Source: an endosymbiont of Bathymodiolus septemdierum str. Myojin knoll (GTDB lineage: Bacteria; Pseudomonadota; Gammaproteobacteria; PS1; Pseudothioglobaceae). From it: 64,000 nt of DNA. Shown here in pieces: positions 55,317-64,000 of the stretch; positions within the stretch are counted from its first letter, which is position 1, and each line of letters begins with the position of its first letter. The stretch lies in contig NZ_AP013042.1 of assembly GCF_001547755.1 (NCBI RefSeq), positions 248,001-312,000 on the forward strand, given 5' to 3'. Both the position numbers and the translations under genes were made by a program. The notes beneath the pieces were generated by a model that was not told where the DNA came from, made no database searches, and saw nothing but the letters and a program-made list of their open reading frames with translations.

Positions 55317-55607
55317 ATGAATAAATTAACAACAATGAGCGTAATAACATTAACGCTACTATCGGTTCAATCTTTTGCAAATGGTGGTTTGTTATATGAA
55401 GCCTTAGGTTGTATAGGTTGTCATGGTCCTGATGGTAAATCTACGCTTACAGCTTATCCATCATTAGCAGGCAAACCTGCTGCCTATATCGTTAAGCAGT
55501 TAAAAGATTTTCAGTCTGGTGCACGTAAAAATGCTACTATGAATGCAATAGCACCGATGGTCGCTGGTAAAGAGCAAGCAATTGCTGATTACCTAGCTGC
55601 AGAATAG
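55317..55607 (+). CDS. Monoheme cytochrome c, class I (paralogue 2)
   Basis: I start at ATG 55317 (MNKLTTMSVITL), which gives a normal signal peptide (to SFA) and a 96-residue protein of the same length as paralogue 1. The heme motif is CIGCHG and the Met ligand region is TMNAIAPMVAG. The frame is open further upstream but runs through the hairpin and lacks a signal peptide there. About two thirds of the mature residues match paralogue 1 by eye. Confidence 0.92.
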   Translation: MNKLTTMSVITLTLLSVQSFANGGLLYEALGCIGCHGPDGKSTLTAYPSLAGKPAAYIVKQLKDFQSGARKNATMNAIAPMVAGKEQAIADYLAAE

Positions 55608-55694
55608 CCACCTAAAAACTTAAATTCTATATTATAATAAGTCGATATTGAGTATAATACTGCTTTATTTTTTCACATAAAAGGAAACACGCTT

Positions 55695-56336
55695 ATGAAC
55701 AAATTAGCACTAATTTTTACCGTGGTATTGTCTTTAATTTCAATTCAGTCTTTCGCTAAAGGCGACGCAGTCGCAGGAAAAGCCAAGTCAGTTACCTGTA
55801 TTGGTTGTCACGGTGTTGATGGCAATTCAGTGGCACCTACTTTTCCAAAGTTAGCAGGGCAGAGTCAGGCTTATCTATTAAAGCAATTGCAAGACTTTAA
55901 AGCAAGCAAGCGTAAAGATGCAATAATGCTGGGCATGGTTGCACCATTGACAGACACAGATATGGTAAATTTATCGGCATATTACGCATCACAAAAAGTG
56001 TCTAAAGGTATAGTTAATCCAAGTGCTAATATAGCACTAGGTCAAAAGATTTATCGTGGTGGCAAGAAATCAACAGGGGTAACGGCTTGCATCGCTTGTC
56101 ATGGTCCACGCGGCAGGGGCGTTCCATCAGCAGGTTTTCCGTCGTTGTCCTCACAGCATGCAATTTATGTTGCCAAACAACTTAAATTGTTTCGTCAACA
56201 TTCAATTAATCAGCAAACGGGTGAGACACTACCTAGTAGAACCAATGATTACGAAGGCATGATGATTAACTTTACTAAGAACTTGACCAATAAAGAGATT
56301 GATGCGGTTTCGGCTTACATCTCTAGTTTGTACTAA
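55695..56336 (+). CDS. Diheme cytochrome c4
   Basis: The 213-residue protein has a signal peptide (ending SFA) and two c-type domains with heme sites CIGCHG and CIACHG. Met ligands are likely in IMLGMVAPL and MMINFTKNL-type segments. Cytochrome c4 carries electrons to cbb3-type oxidases in many gammaproteobacteria. It follows the two monoheme paralogues, with an AGGAAA ribosome-binding site, and ends before a terminator. Confidence 0.95.
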   Translation: MNKLALIFTVVLSLISIQSFAKGDAVAGKAKSVTCIGCHGVDGNSVAPTFPKLAGQSQAYLLKQLQDFKASKRKDAIMLGMVAPLTDTDMVNLSAYYASQKVSKGIVNPSANIALGQKIYRGGKKSTGVTACIACHGPRGRGVPSAGFPSLSSQHAIYVAKQLKLFRQHSINQQTGETLPSRTNDYEGMMINFTKNLTNKEIDAVSAYISSLY

Positions 56337-56355
56337 ACTTCACACATTAGGTTAT

Positions 56356-56386
56356 AAAAAAAGGCAGTCTTTACTGCCTTTTTTAT
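56356..56386 (+). terminator. Intrinsic terminator after cytochrome c4
   Basis: AAAGGCAGT and ACTGCCTTT pair around a short loop and are followed by further T residues, 20 bases after the stop. It separates the cytochromes from tig. Confidence 0.88.
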
Positions 56387-56445
56387 TGTCTCAGTATAAG
56401 GTATAATTTAGCCTTTTTTAAAAAGTAATATCGGATTGACAATAT

Positions 56446-57744
56446 ATGAAAACTTCACTAGAAACATTGGACGGACTAGAAAGAGCGTTAACGGTTGAAT
56501 TACCAGTTGACATATTTAAGCAAAAGACGGACGCCGTCCTTAAAAAAATAGCGGCCAATACACAAATTGACGGCTTTAGAAAAGGTAAGGTGCCTATGTC
56601 TATATTGCGTAAGCAGTTTGGCGCTCAAGCGAGTTCAGAAGCGGTTAATGATGTTGTCAATGACACTTTAGTAGATGCATTAACAGATGCAAAAATGAAC
56701 CCCGCCTCTAGACCAGATATTACAAAAATTGATGCGGATAATGAAAAAACTTTTTCTTATACCGTTAAATTTGAAGTATATCCAGAGATTAAAATTAATG
56801 ATTTTTCCAAGTTGAAGGTTGAGCAAGCAGAGGCCGTAGTTACTGCAGATGATGAAAAGAAAACATTAAAAGGCTTGATCGATCAAGCGGTTGAATATAA
56901 AGCAGTTAAACGAAAATCTAAGGATGGCGACCAAGTCGTTATCGACTTTAAAGGTATGCTAGATGGCGAAATATTTGAAGGTGGTGTTGCCGCTGATTTT
57001 AAAATGGTCTTGGGTAAGGGCTCAATGATTGCAGGTTTTGAAGAGGGGCTACAAGGTCTATCTGCTGGCGACTCTACCAAACTGGATTTAACTTTCCCGA
57101 AAGAATATCATGCGCCGCAATTAGCAGGTAAAGCCGTTGTATTTGAAGTGGACATGAAAACGGTTGAAGCGCCAACATTGCCAAAATTAGATGATAAATT
57201 TGCAGAAAAATTCGGTGAAAAATCAATAGACGATTTAAAGACAAGCATGAGCACACAAATGGGGGTTGAATTAGCGACTCGTTTATCCAACCAAAATAAA
57301 GATGTTTTATTTACAGCCTTATTAGAAGCGAATGATTTTGAAGTGCCACAGGCAAGCATTGACCAAGAGGCGGAAGTATTATTGAAAGATATGCAACAGC
57401 GTATGCAGCAACAAGGTATGTCATCCCAGAGTGATATGCCTGCTTCTACTTTCAACCCAGAAGCAAAACGCCGTGTTCAGTTAGGCTTATTGGTTAATCA
57501 AATCGCAACTGAAAATAAAATTGAAGCAACTAAAGAGCAGTTAGACGCCAAATTGAAAGAAATGGCAGATTCATATGGTGAACAAGCGCAACAAATTATG
57601 GATTATTACAACGCAGATCCTTCAAGGATGACTTCTATTGAGTCAATGGTTGTGGAAGAAATGGTTCAAGCGCTTATTTTGAAAGAGGCAAAAGTAACCA
57701 AAATTACAAAAACTTTTGAGGAAGTTACACAAGCACAAGCATAA
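56446..57744 (+). CDS. tig: Trigger factor
   Basis: Trigger factor is the ribosome-bound chaperone that receives nascent chains near L23. The ribosome-docking signature [17 protein letters not shown] is near residue 45, the FKBP-like domain ([16 protein letters not shown]) is central, and the helical C-terminal domain completes 432 residues. The last base of its stop is the first base of the clpP ATG. Confidence 0.97.
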   Translation: MKTSLETLDGLERALTVELPVDIFKQKTDAVLKKIAANTQIDGFRKGKVPMSILRKQFGAQASSEAVNDVVNDTLVDALTDAKMNPASRPDITKIDADNEKTFSYTVKFEVYPEIKINDFSKLKVEQAEAVVTADDEKKTLKGLIDQAVEYKAVKRKSKDGDQVVIDFKGMLDGEIFEGGVAADFKMVLGKGSMIAGFEEGLQGLSAGDSTKLDLTFPKEYHAPQLAGKAVVFEVDMKTVEAPTLPKLDDKFAEKFGEKSIDDLKTSMSTQMGVELATRLSNQNKDVLFTALLEANDFEVPQASIDQEAEVLLKDMQQRMQQQGMSSQSDMPASTFNPEAKRRVQLGLLVNQIATENKIEATKEQLDAKLKEMADSYGEQAQQIMDYYNADPSRMTSIESMVVEEMVQALILKEAKVTKITKTFEEVTQAQA

Positions 57745-58340
57745 TGACAATAGAAAACTTAAATCAAATTCCAATGGTGGTGGAGCAATCTGCCCGCGGT
57801 GAACGCGCTTACGATATTTATTCGCGCCTTCTAAAAGAACGCGTTATTTTTATGGTGGGCCCTGTTGAAGATTATATGGCAAATGTTATTGTCGCACAGA
57901 TGCTATTTTTAGAATCTGAAAACCCAGACAAAGACATTCATTTGTATATCAATTCTCCAGGTGGGTCGGTATCTGCGGGTCTTGCAATTTATGACACCAT
58001 GCAATTTATCAAGCCAGATGTTTCAACGCTTTGCATTGGTCAAGCGGCAAGTATGGGTGCTTTGTTATTGACCGCAGGTGCCAAAGATAAACGCTTTGCC
58101 TTGCCAAATGCAAGAATGATGATTCATCAGCCATTGGGTGGTTTTTCTGGTCAAGCCAGTGATATTGATATTCATGCACAAGAGATTCTTAAGGTGAGAG
58201 AAAAACTCAATAACATCTTGAAAACACACACGGGTCAATCGATTAAAAATATCCAAAAAGACACAGACAGAGACAACTTTATGTCAGCAGCCGAATCGGC
58301 TAAATATGGACTGATTGACAAAGTCTTAAACAAGCGATAA
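57744..58340 (+). CDS. clpP: ATP-dependent Clp protease proteolytic subunit
   Basis: ClpP is the tetradecameric serine protease that works with ClpX or ClpA. The catalytic Ser ([11 protein letters not shown]) and His ([10 protein letters not shown]) segments are present, with Asp in the later helical region; 198 residues. It overlaps tig by one base and precedes clpX by 20 bases. Confidence 0.98.
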   Translation: MTIENLNQIPMVVEQSARGERAYDIYSRLLKERVIFMVGPVEDYMANVIVAQMLFLESENPDKDIHLYINSPGGSVSAGLAIYDTMQFIKPDVSTLCIGQAASMGALLLTAGAKDKRFALPNARMMIHQPLGGFSGQASDIDIHAQEILKVREKLNNILKTHTGQSIKNIQKDTDRDNFMSAAESAKYGLIDKVLNKR

Positions 58341-58360
58341 CCCAGCACCAAGGATTTATT

Positions 58361-59647
58361 ATGGCAGAGCAAACAACAAGCAACAAAGGATTAAACTGTT
58401 CATTTTGCGGCAAAGAAAAATCTGCCGTTGCGCGTTTGATTGCAGGTCCTGGTGTTTATATTTGTAACGAATGCGTTGAATCTTGTCATGGTTTACTTGA
58501 AGAAGAAACCATAAAAAAAATGACTGAGGCGCACCAAGATTGGGATTACACACCTAAGCAATTACGCGATTTTTTAAACGAATATGTGATTGGTCAAGCA
58601 CATGCAAAAAAAGTATTATCAGTTGCAGTTTATAACCACTATAAACGCTTGCAAAGTGGTTATATTTCTAATGATGTAGAATTAGATAAATCTAACATCT
58701 TAATGATTGGGCCAACAGGCTCGGGTAAAACATTATTAGCGCAAACTTTGGCACGGCTTTTGGATGTGCCGTTCACTGTTGCAGATGCAACTACTTTAAC
58801 GGAAGCTGGTTATGTGGGCGATGATGTGGAAAATGTGATTAAAAGTCTATTATCAAAATGTGATTTTGACGCTGACCGTGCTGAACGCGGTATCATCTTC
58901 ATTGATGAAATTGACAAGATTTCCCGTCGTTCAGATTCGCCATCAATTACCCGCGATGTTTCGGGTGAAGGCGTGCAACAGGCAATGTTAAAATTGATCG
59001 AAGGGACAATCGCTTCTGTGCCACCACAAGGCGGACGCAAGCATCCAAATCAAGAAACCATTGATGTTGACACCTCTAAGATTTTATTCATTTGCGGTGG
59101 TGCGTTTGATGGCTTGGACAAAGTCATTGGCAGGCGCGTTGAAAAAGCCACAGGTATCGGATTTTCAGCAGATGTCAAAGATTTGAACGGAGAAAAGACA
59201 CTCACGGATTTATTTAATTTAATTGAGCCAGAAGACTTGATTAGTTATGGATTAATTCCAGAATTGGTTGGTCGTTTGCCAGTGCAAACTGCATTGGGAG
59301 AATTAGATGAAGAGGCTTTAATTCAAATTCTCACCAAGCCGAAGAACTCAGTGGTCAAGCAATTTCAAGAAATATTTTTAATGGAAGGTGTTAAATTAAT
59401 CTTTAAAAAACCTGCGTTGGCTGCGATTGCAAAATTGGCGATTAAGCGTAAAACAGGTGCCAGAGGCTTGCGTTCTATCTTGGAAGATTTGCTATTAAAC
59501 ACAATGTTTGAATTGCCTTCATTAGAAGATGCGAGTGAAGTGGTGATTGATAAGTCCGTGGTTGAAAAAACCAAAGACCCAATTATTGTTTATAAAGTAA
59601 AAAAACCTAAGACTACTAAAACCAAGAGCGCCAAAAAGGCTTCTTAG
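58361..59647 (+). CDS. clpX: ATP-dependent Clp protease ATP-binding subunit ClpX
   Basis: ClpX unfolds substrates and feeds them to ClpP. It has the N-terminal zinc domain (CSFCGKEKS and CNECVE), Walker A GPTGSGKT, Walker [11 protein letters not shown], and the ClpP-docking loop region; 428 residues with a Lys-rich tail. Confidence 0.98.
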   Translation: MAEQTTSNKGLNCSFCGKEKSAVARLIAGPGVYICNECVESCHGLLEEETIKKMTEAHQDWDYTPKQLRDFLNEYVIGQAHAKKVLSVAVYNHYKRLQSGYISNDVELDKSNILMIGPTGSGKTLLAQTLARLLDVPFTVADATTLTEAGYVGDDVENVIKSLLSKCDFDADRAERGIIFIDEIDKISRRSDSPSITRDVSGEGVQQAMLKLIEGTIASVPPQGGRKHPNQETIDVDTSKILFICGGAFDGLDKVIGRRVEKATGIGFSADVKDLNGEKTLTDLFNLIEPEDLISYGLIPELVGRLPVQTALGELDEEALIQILTKPKNSVVKQFQEIFLMEGVKLIFKKPALAAIAKLAIKRKTGARGLRSILEDLLLNTMFELPSLEDASEVVIDKSVVEKTKDPIIVYKVKKPKTTKTKSAKKAS

Positions 59648-59654
59648 GTATTTT

Positions 59655-60965
59655 TTGGAATTATTTGACAAGCAAAAAGACGCCGTCGGTCAAGGCGAAC
59701 GCACGCTATTAGTCTATGTAGAACTCCCTAATAACCGACATATTCATAATGGTATGGATGAGTTTGCCGAATTGGCAAGCTCATCTGGTTTGAGCGTTCT
59801 CAAAAATCTAAAGGTCTCTCGTAACAACGCCAAAGCTAAACATTTTATCGGCTCTGGTAAAGTAGAAGAATTAGCGGAACTTGTTAAAGAATTAGAGCTA
59901 GATTTGGTTATTTTCTCAGCCGAATTATCCCCCTCGCAAGAGCGCAATTTAGAGGCAGACCTTAAATGCCAAGTCATGGACCGCACAGGTTTAATCTTAG
60001 ATATTTTTTCCCTTAGAGCCAGTTCATTCGAAGGCAAATTACAAGTCGAATTGGCACAACTCCGACATCTATCGACTCGATTAGTCCGAGGTTGGACACA
60101 TCTTGAAAGGCAAAAAGGCGGTATTGGTATGCGTGGCCCAGGTGAAACGCAATTAGAAACCGATAAACGATTGATTGCCGTGCGTATCAAGAATATCACC
60201 AAACGATTGGATAAAGTCCATAAACAGAGAGATTTAGGGCGTAAATCTCGTATCAAGAATGAACTGCCAATGGTGGCTTTAGCGGGCTATACCAATGCGG
60301 GAAAATCCACGCTATTTAATACCATCACCAAGGCAGAAGTCTTTGCTAACGACCAACTGTTTGCCACTTTGGATTCTACTATTAGACGCGTAATATTACC
60401 CGCATCAGGTGAAGCCGTCATTGCCGATACCGTTGGATTCATTCAAAACCTACCCCACGATTTAGTTGCTGCTTTTAAATCTACTTTGGAAGAAACCAGT
60501 CAGGCGAATGTGTTATTGCATGTCGTTGATGCTGCCGACGAATACAACATCGAAAAAATCGAGCAAGTGCAAGAAATTATTACCGACATTGGTGCCGACA
60601 AGGTTCCAAGTATTCTAGTAATGAATAAAATTGATTGTGTAGAAAATCTTGAACCCAGATTAGACCGTGACGAAAATGGCAGGATTTTTCGAGTATGGAT
60701 TTCTGCACAGACAGGTGATGGCATCGACTTATTGTATCAAGCATTGGCAGAACAATTGAGCGGAATGATGACACGCGCCAAAATACAAATTGATGTTAAA
60801 AGTGCCTATATTCGCAGCGAAATTCATAATATCGGTTATATCCACAATGAAAAAGTGGATGATTTTGGGCAATGGGTACTTGAAATCAATGTCACTCATC
60901 ACTATCTATCTAAAATATTAAGTTTAAAAGGTGTAACACTATTATGGGAACAGAAAGCACAGTAG
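59655..60965 (+). CDS. hflX: GTPase HflX
   Basis: HflX binds the large ribosomal subunit and splits stalled ribosomes, notably under heat stress. The N-terminal HflX domain (FIGSGKVEELAELV and the GGIGMRGPGETQLETDKR region) precedes the GTPase domain with GYTNAGKSTLFN, DTVGFIQNLPHDL and MNKID; 436 residues. The start is TTG 59655, 7 bases after clpX. The gene usually follows hfq; here it sits between clpX and lon and overlaps lon by 22 bases. Confidence 0.95.
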   Translation: MELFDKQKDAVGQGERTLLVYVELPNNRHIHNGMDEFAELASSSGLSVLKNLKVSRNNAKAKHFIGSGKVEELAELVKELELDLVIFSAELSPSQERNLEADLKCQVMDRTGLILDIFSLRASSFEGKLQVELAQLRHLSTRLVRGWTHLERQKGGIGMRGPGETQLETDKRLIAVRIKNITKRLDKVHKQRDLGRKSRIKNELPMVALAGYTNAGKSTLFNTITKAEVFANDQLFATLDSTIRRVILPASGEAVIADTVGFIQNLPHDLVAAFKSTLEETSQANVLLHVVDAADEYNIEKIEQVQEIITDIGADKVPSILVMNKIDCVENLEPRLDRDENGRIFRVWISAQTGDGIDLLYQALAEQLSGMMTRAKIQIDVKSAYIRSEIHNIGYIHNEKVDDFGQWVLEINVTHHYLSKILSLKGVTLLWEQKAQ

Positions 60966-63280
60966 ATATCATTGATTTAAATCAAGCGTTGGTGCCATTA
61001 TTGCCACTGCGTGATGTGGTGGTATTTCCGCACACTGTTATACCCCTTTTTGTCGGCAGAAAATCATCCGTTAACGCCATCACACAGGCAATGGGCACCA
61101 ATAAATACATTTTCTTGGTCGCCCAAAAAGACGAAAAAACCGAAGAGCCAGCTAATAAAGACTTACATAGCGTTGGCACCTTGGCAACGATTTTACAAAT
61201 GCTAAAACTGCCTGATGGCACCATTAAAGTTTTAGTTGAGGGTGTTAAGCGTGCAAAAATTGAAGAATTTGTCGAAGCTGAGGGTTATACCGAAGTGAAA
61301 GTCAACGAACTTCAACTCAAAGTCGGCGCAGATGTGGAGCTAGAGGCAATGATGCGTTTGGCATTAGAAAACTTTGAAAAATATATTAAGCTCAACAAAA
61401 AAATCCCAGAAGAAGTTTTAAACATGCTTAAAGATGTGAGCGATATTGAGCGTTTCAGCGATATTATTATTGCTAATTTAACTTTGAAAACTGATGAAAA
61501 ACAAGAATTATTAGGCGGTGATAGCGCCCAAATTAGACTGGAAAAAATTCTCTCTGCAATCCAAGGTGAGATTGATGTTTTAGGTACTGAGCGCAAAATC
61601 CAATCCCGTGTGCGCAAGCAAATGGAATCCAACCAAAGAGACTATTATTTAAATGAACAAATGAAGTCTATTCAAAAGGAACTTGGACAAGCAGAAGATG
61701 AAAACGAAATTGAAGACTTGCAAGCAAGTATCAATAAAGCCAAAATGCCTAAAGAAGCCAAGGAAAAGGCTGAGTCTGAATTGAAAAAGTTGTCCAGAAT
61801 GTCCTCGCAATCTTCCGATGCTTCCATTATTCGCACTTACATTGAAAATTTATGCGATGTACCGTGGAAAAAGAAAACTAAAATCAACAGCAATTTAGCC
61901 AAAGCAAAAAAGATTTTAGATGACGATCATTACGGTCTAGATAAAGTCAAAGAACGCATCTTAGAGCACCTCGCCGTACAAACACGCGTCACCCATAACA
62001 AGGCAAACATCCTATGTTTAGTTGGACCTCCAGGCGTTGGTAAAACTTCATTGGGCGAATCCATTGCCAGATCTGTCAACCGTAAATTCGTGCGTATGGC
62101 ACTCGGTGGCGTCAGAGATGAAGCGGAAATTCGTGGACACCGTCGCACTTACATTGGTGCAATGCCAGGCTCTATCATTCAAAAAATGCAAAAAGCGAAA
62201 GTCAAAAACCCACTTTTCTTATTGGATGAAATAGAAAAAATGGCATCTGATGCTCGTGGCGACCCTTCCAGTGCAATGTTAGAAGTTTTAGATCCAGAGC
62301 AGAATAACAGTTTTAACGACCATTACATAGAAGTTGATTACGACCTTTCACAAGTGATGTTCGTAGCAACTGCAAACTCATTAGACCTACCACAACCGTT
62401 ACTGGATAGAATGGAGATTATCGAATTATCGGGTTATACTGAAAATGAAAAATTAGAGATTGCCAAGCGCCACCTCATCAAAAAAGCAATGGAAAACAAC
62501 GGCGTTACCGCCAAAGAAATTTCATTCAAAGATTCTGCTATCCTTGATATTATCCGCTACTACACGCGTGAAGCAGGTGTGCGTAGTTTAAGCAGAACCA
62601 TCAGTACTATTTGCCGTAAAGTCGTCAAAGAAGTGGTCTTGAAAAAACGCAAAACCAAAGCCACTATCAGCGACAAGACTTTGGAAAGGTATTTAGGTGT
62701 TCACAAACATCGTTTCGGACTGGCAGAAGAAAAAAACCAAGTTGGTGAAGTCACTGGTTTAGCTTGGACTTCTGTCGGTGGTGATTTACTCACCATTGAA
62801 GCCGCCGCTTACAAAGGCAAAGGCAAGCTTAACTACACCGGTCAACTCGGTGATGTAATGAAGGAATCTATCCAAGCTGCAATGAGCGTCACCCGCACTC
62901 GTGCTAAAGACCTTAATATTGCTGATGATTTCCAAGAAAAACTCGATATCCACATTCATGTCCCCGATGGTTCAACACCAAAAGATGGTCCAAGCGCTGG
63001 CGCTGCTATGTGCACCGCATTGGTCTCTGTGCTAACAGGTAGAAAAGTCAAAGCCGATGTTGCCATGACGGGTGAAATCACTCTGCGTGGAGAAATCACC
63101 CCAATCGGCGGACTCAAAGAAAAAATGCTCGCTGCTCTCCGTGGTGGCATTAAAACCGTCATTATCCCCAGCGACAACGAACGCGAACTCTCAGAAGTCC
63201 CCGATAAAATCAAAGGAAAGTTGAATGTCATTAAAGTCCAATGGATTGACGAAGTTTTGGATATTGCCTTAGAAAAATAG
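60944..63280 (+). CDS. lon: Lon protease
   Basis: Lon is the homo-oligomeric ATP-dependent protease for misfolded and short-lived regulatory proteins. The N-terminal substrate domain (LPLLPLRDVVVFPH), AAA+ Walker A GPPGVGKTS, Walker B FLLDEIEKM and the Ser-Lys catalytic dyad (DGPSAGAAM, then GGLKEKMLAA) are intact; 778 residues. It starts inside the end of hflX, so the two are translationally coupled. Confidence 0.98.
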   Translation: MGTESTVDIIDLNQALVPLLPLRDVVVFPHTVIPLFVGRKSSVNAITQAMGTNKYIFLVAQKDEKTEEPANKDLHSVGTLATILQMLKLPDGTIKVLVEGVKRAKIEEFVEAEGYTEVKVNELQLKVGADVELEAMMRLALENFEKYIKLNKKIPEEVLNMLKDVSDIERFSDIIIANLTLKTDEKQELLGGDSAQIRLEKILSAIQGEIDVLGTERKIQSRVRKQMESNQRDYYLNEQMKSIQKELGQAEDENEIEDLQASINKAKMPKEAKEKAESELKKLSRMSSQSSDASIIRTYIENLCDVPWKKKTKINSNLAKAKKILDDDHYGLDKVKERILEHLAVQTRVTHNKANILCLVGPPGVGKTSLGESIARSVNRKFVRMALGGVRDEAEIRGHRRTYIGAMPGSIIQKMQKAKVKNPLFLLDEIEKMASDARGDPSSAMLEVLDPEQNNSFNDHYIEVDYDLSQVMFVATANSLDLPQPLLDRMEIIELSGYTENEKLEIAKRHLIKKAMENNGVTAKEISFKDSAILDIIRYYTREAGVRSLSRTISTICRKVVKEVVLKKRKTKATISDKTLERYLGVHKHRFGLAEEKNQVGEVTGLAWTSVGGDLLTIEAAAYKGKGKLNYTGQLGDVMKESIQAAMSVTRTRAKDLNIADDFQEKLDIHIHVPDGSTPKDGPSAGAAMCTALVSVLTGRKVKADVAMTGEITLRGEITPIGGLKEKMLAALRGGIKTVIIPSDNERELSEVPDKIKGKLNVIKVQWIDEVLDIALEK

Positions 63281-63310
63281 TATTCACTCAAATTACTTTG
63301 TTTTTTTTTG

Positions 63311-64000
63311 TTAAAGCTTTTTAAGTTTGGCGTAGTAAAATCCGTCGAATTCTCTGCAAGGTAGTTGTTGTCTGCCATGGGTGGTTTCAACGCCCCAATC
63401 TATATTAATTTTTTCTTCAATAGCGTCGGGGTGGGCGGAGAGAAAGGTGGCAATTTGTTGTTCATTTTCGGGTTTTAGGATGGAGCAGGTGGCGTAGAGT
63501 AATGTGCCACCTGGTTTAAGCATTACCCATAAATTATTGAGAATGTCTTTTTGCAGAGTAACTAAAGCACTGATATCTTTGGGTTTTCGCAGTAGTTTGA
63601 TGTCTGGGTGGCGACGGATGACGCCGGTGGCAGAGCAGGGGGCATCAAGCAGAATTTTGTCGAATAATTGACCATTCCACCAATCTTGGGTTTGGGCGTT
63701 ACCTTGGGCAAGACTGATGTTTTTAATGTTGAATCTATCAATATTTTCTTGGACGCGTTTTAGCCGGTCATTATCGCTGTCAAGAGCGGTGATTTTGGCG
63801 TTTGGGGCGAGTTCGCTGATGTGGGTGGTTTTGCCACCTGGGGCACAACAGGCATCTAAGATTTTGTCATTATTTGTGGGTGCTAATAGCTGGGCAGCGA
63901 GTTGGGCGGAAGCGTCTTGGACGAAGCACGAACCTTGTTCAAAATCAGCAATATCATAGACATCCATTGCTTGATTAAGCACGCGTGCTTGAGGTGCGAC
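63311..64000 (-). CDS. rsmB: 16S rRNA (cytosine-967-C5)-methyltransferase, 5' part outside window
   Basis: RsmB methylates C967 of 16S rRNA. The visible 229 residues are the C-terminal catalytic domain: QDASAQLAAQLL, the SAM motif DACCAPGGKTTH, LLDAPCSATGVIRRHPDI with one active Cys, and LLYATCSI with the second. The frame runs to the window edge upstream, so the N-terminal NusB-like domain is missing only because of the cut. It is convergent with lon, 30 bases apart. Confidence 0.95.
   Translation of the reverse strand, partial: VAPQARVLNQAMDVYDIADFEQGSCFVQDASAQLAAQLLAPTNNDKILDACCAPGGKTTHISELAPNAKITALDSDNDRLKRVQENIDRFNIKNISLAQGNAQTQDWWNGQLFDKILLDAPCSATGVIRRHPDIKLLRKPKDISALVTLQKDILNNLWVMLKPGGTLLYATCSILKPENEQQIATFLSAHPDAIEEKINIDWGVETTHGRQQLPCREFDGFYYAKLKKL

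Overview
The window looks like part of an AT-rich gammaproteobacterial chromosome from a sulfur oxidiser, most likely the SUP05/Thioglobus clade or a related thiotrophic symbiont. This placement is inferred from a SoxB thiosulfohydrolase gene, gammaproteobacterial marker genes (epmA, ycgN, mpl, and the pgsA-tRNA-Gly-tRNA-Cys order), small c-type cytochromes and many insertion sequences. No rRNA or phylogenetic test was possible.

Layout. 1-1702: minus-strand restriction-modification pair (partial putative endonuclease and a C5-cytosine methyltransferase). 1776-5977: efp and its modifying ligase epmA, a SEL1 lipo/periplasmic-type protein, a YcgN Cys-cluster protein, a DUF2914 protein and argG. 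6010-7002: tRNA-Cys, tRNA-Gly, pgsA and tRNA-Arg, all on the minus strand. 7149-9884: murE-murF (minus). 10009-13931: soxB, a DUF4395 membrane protein and a HupE/UreJ-like protein. 13928-15418: kdsD and a low-molecular-weight tyrosine phosphatase, followed by a 35-position imperfect RNA-type hairpin. 15612-33779: canonical str, S10, spc and alpha ribosomal operons (rpsL to rplQ) plus rpsU, with two consensus sigma70 promoters in front of rpsL and rpsM.

33842-47203 is accessory. Two orphan genes sit between rpsU and yqeY. After yqeY, where dnaG and rpoD would be expected, there is instead an island of IS elements. These are an internally deleted IS5-like copy carrying an IS256-family element, an IS1595-like copy, and a second IS1595-like copy interrupted by an intact IS5-like element. 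Between them lie a secreted GH18 chitinase with three chitin-binding modules, an 857-residue secreted protein made of about 14 chitin-binding-like modules (six of them near-identical 168-bp tandem repeats), and an orphan lipoprotein secretin. This chitin-binding/secretin locus is the best candidate here for an undescribed system: a substrate set and a dedicated outer-membrane pore, possibly for attachment to or degradation of chitinous or host glycan surfaces. That function is a hypothesis.

47300-64000 returns to core genes: a DUF3530 protein, a TSUP permease, mpl, cca, a PD-(D/E)XK nuclease, engB, three c-type cytochromes, the protein quality-control run tig-clpP-clpX-hflX-lon, and the 3' part of rsmB.
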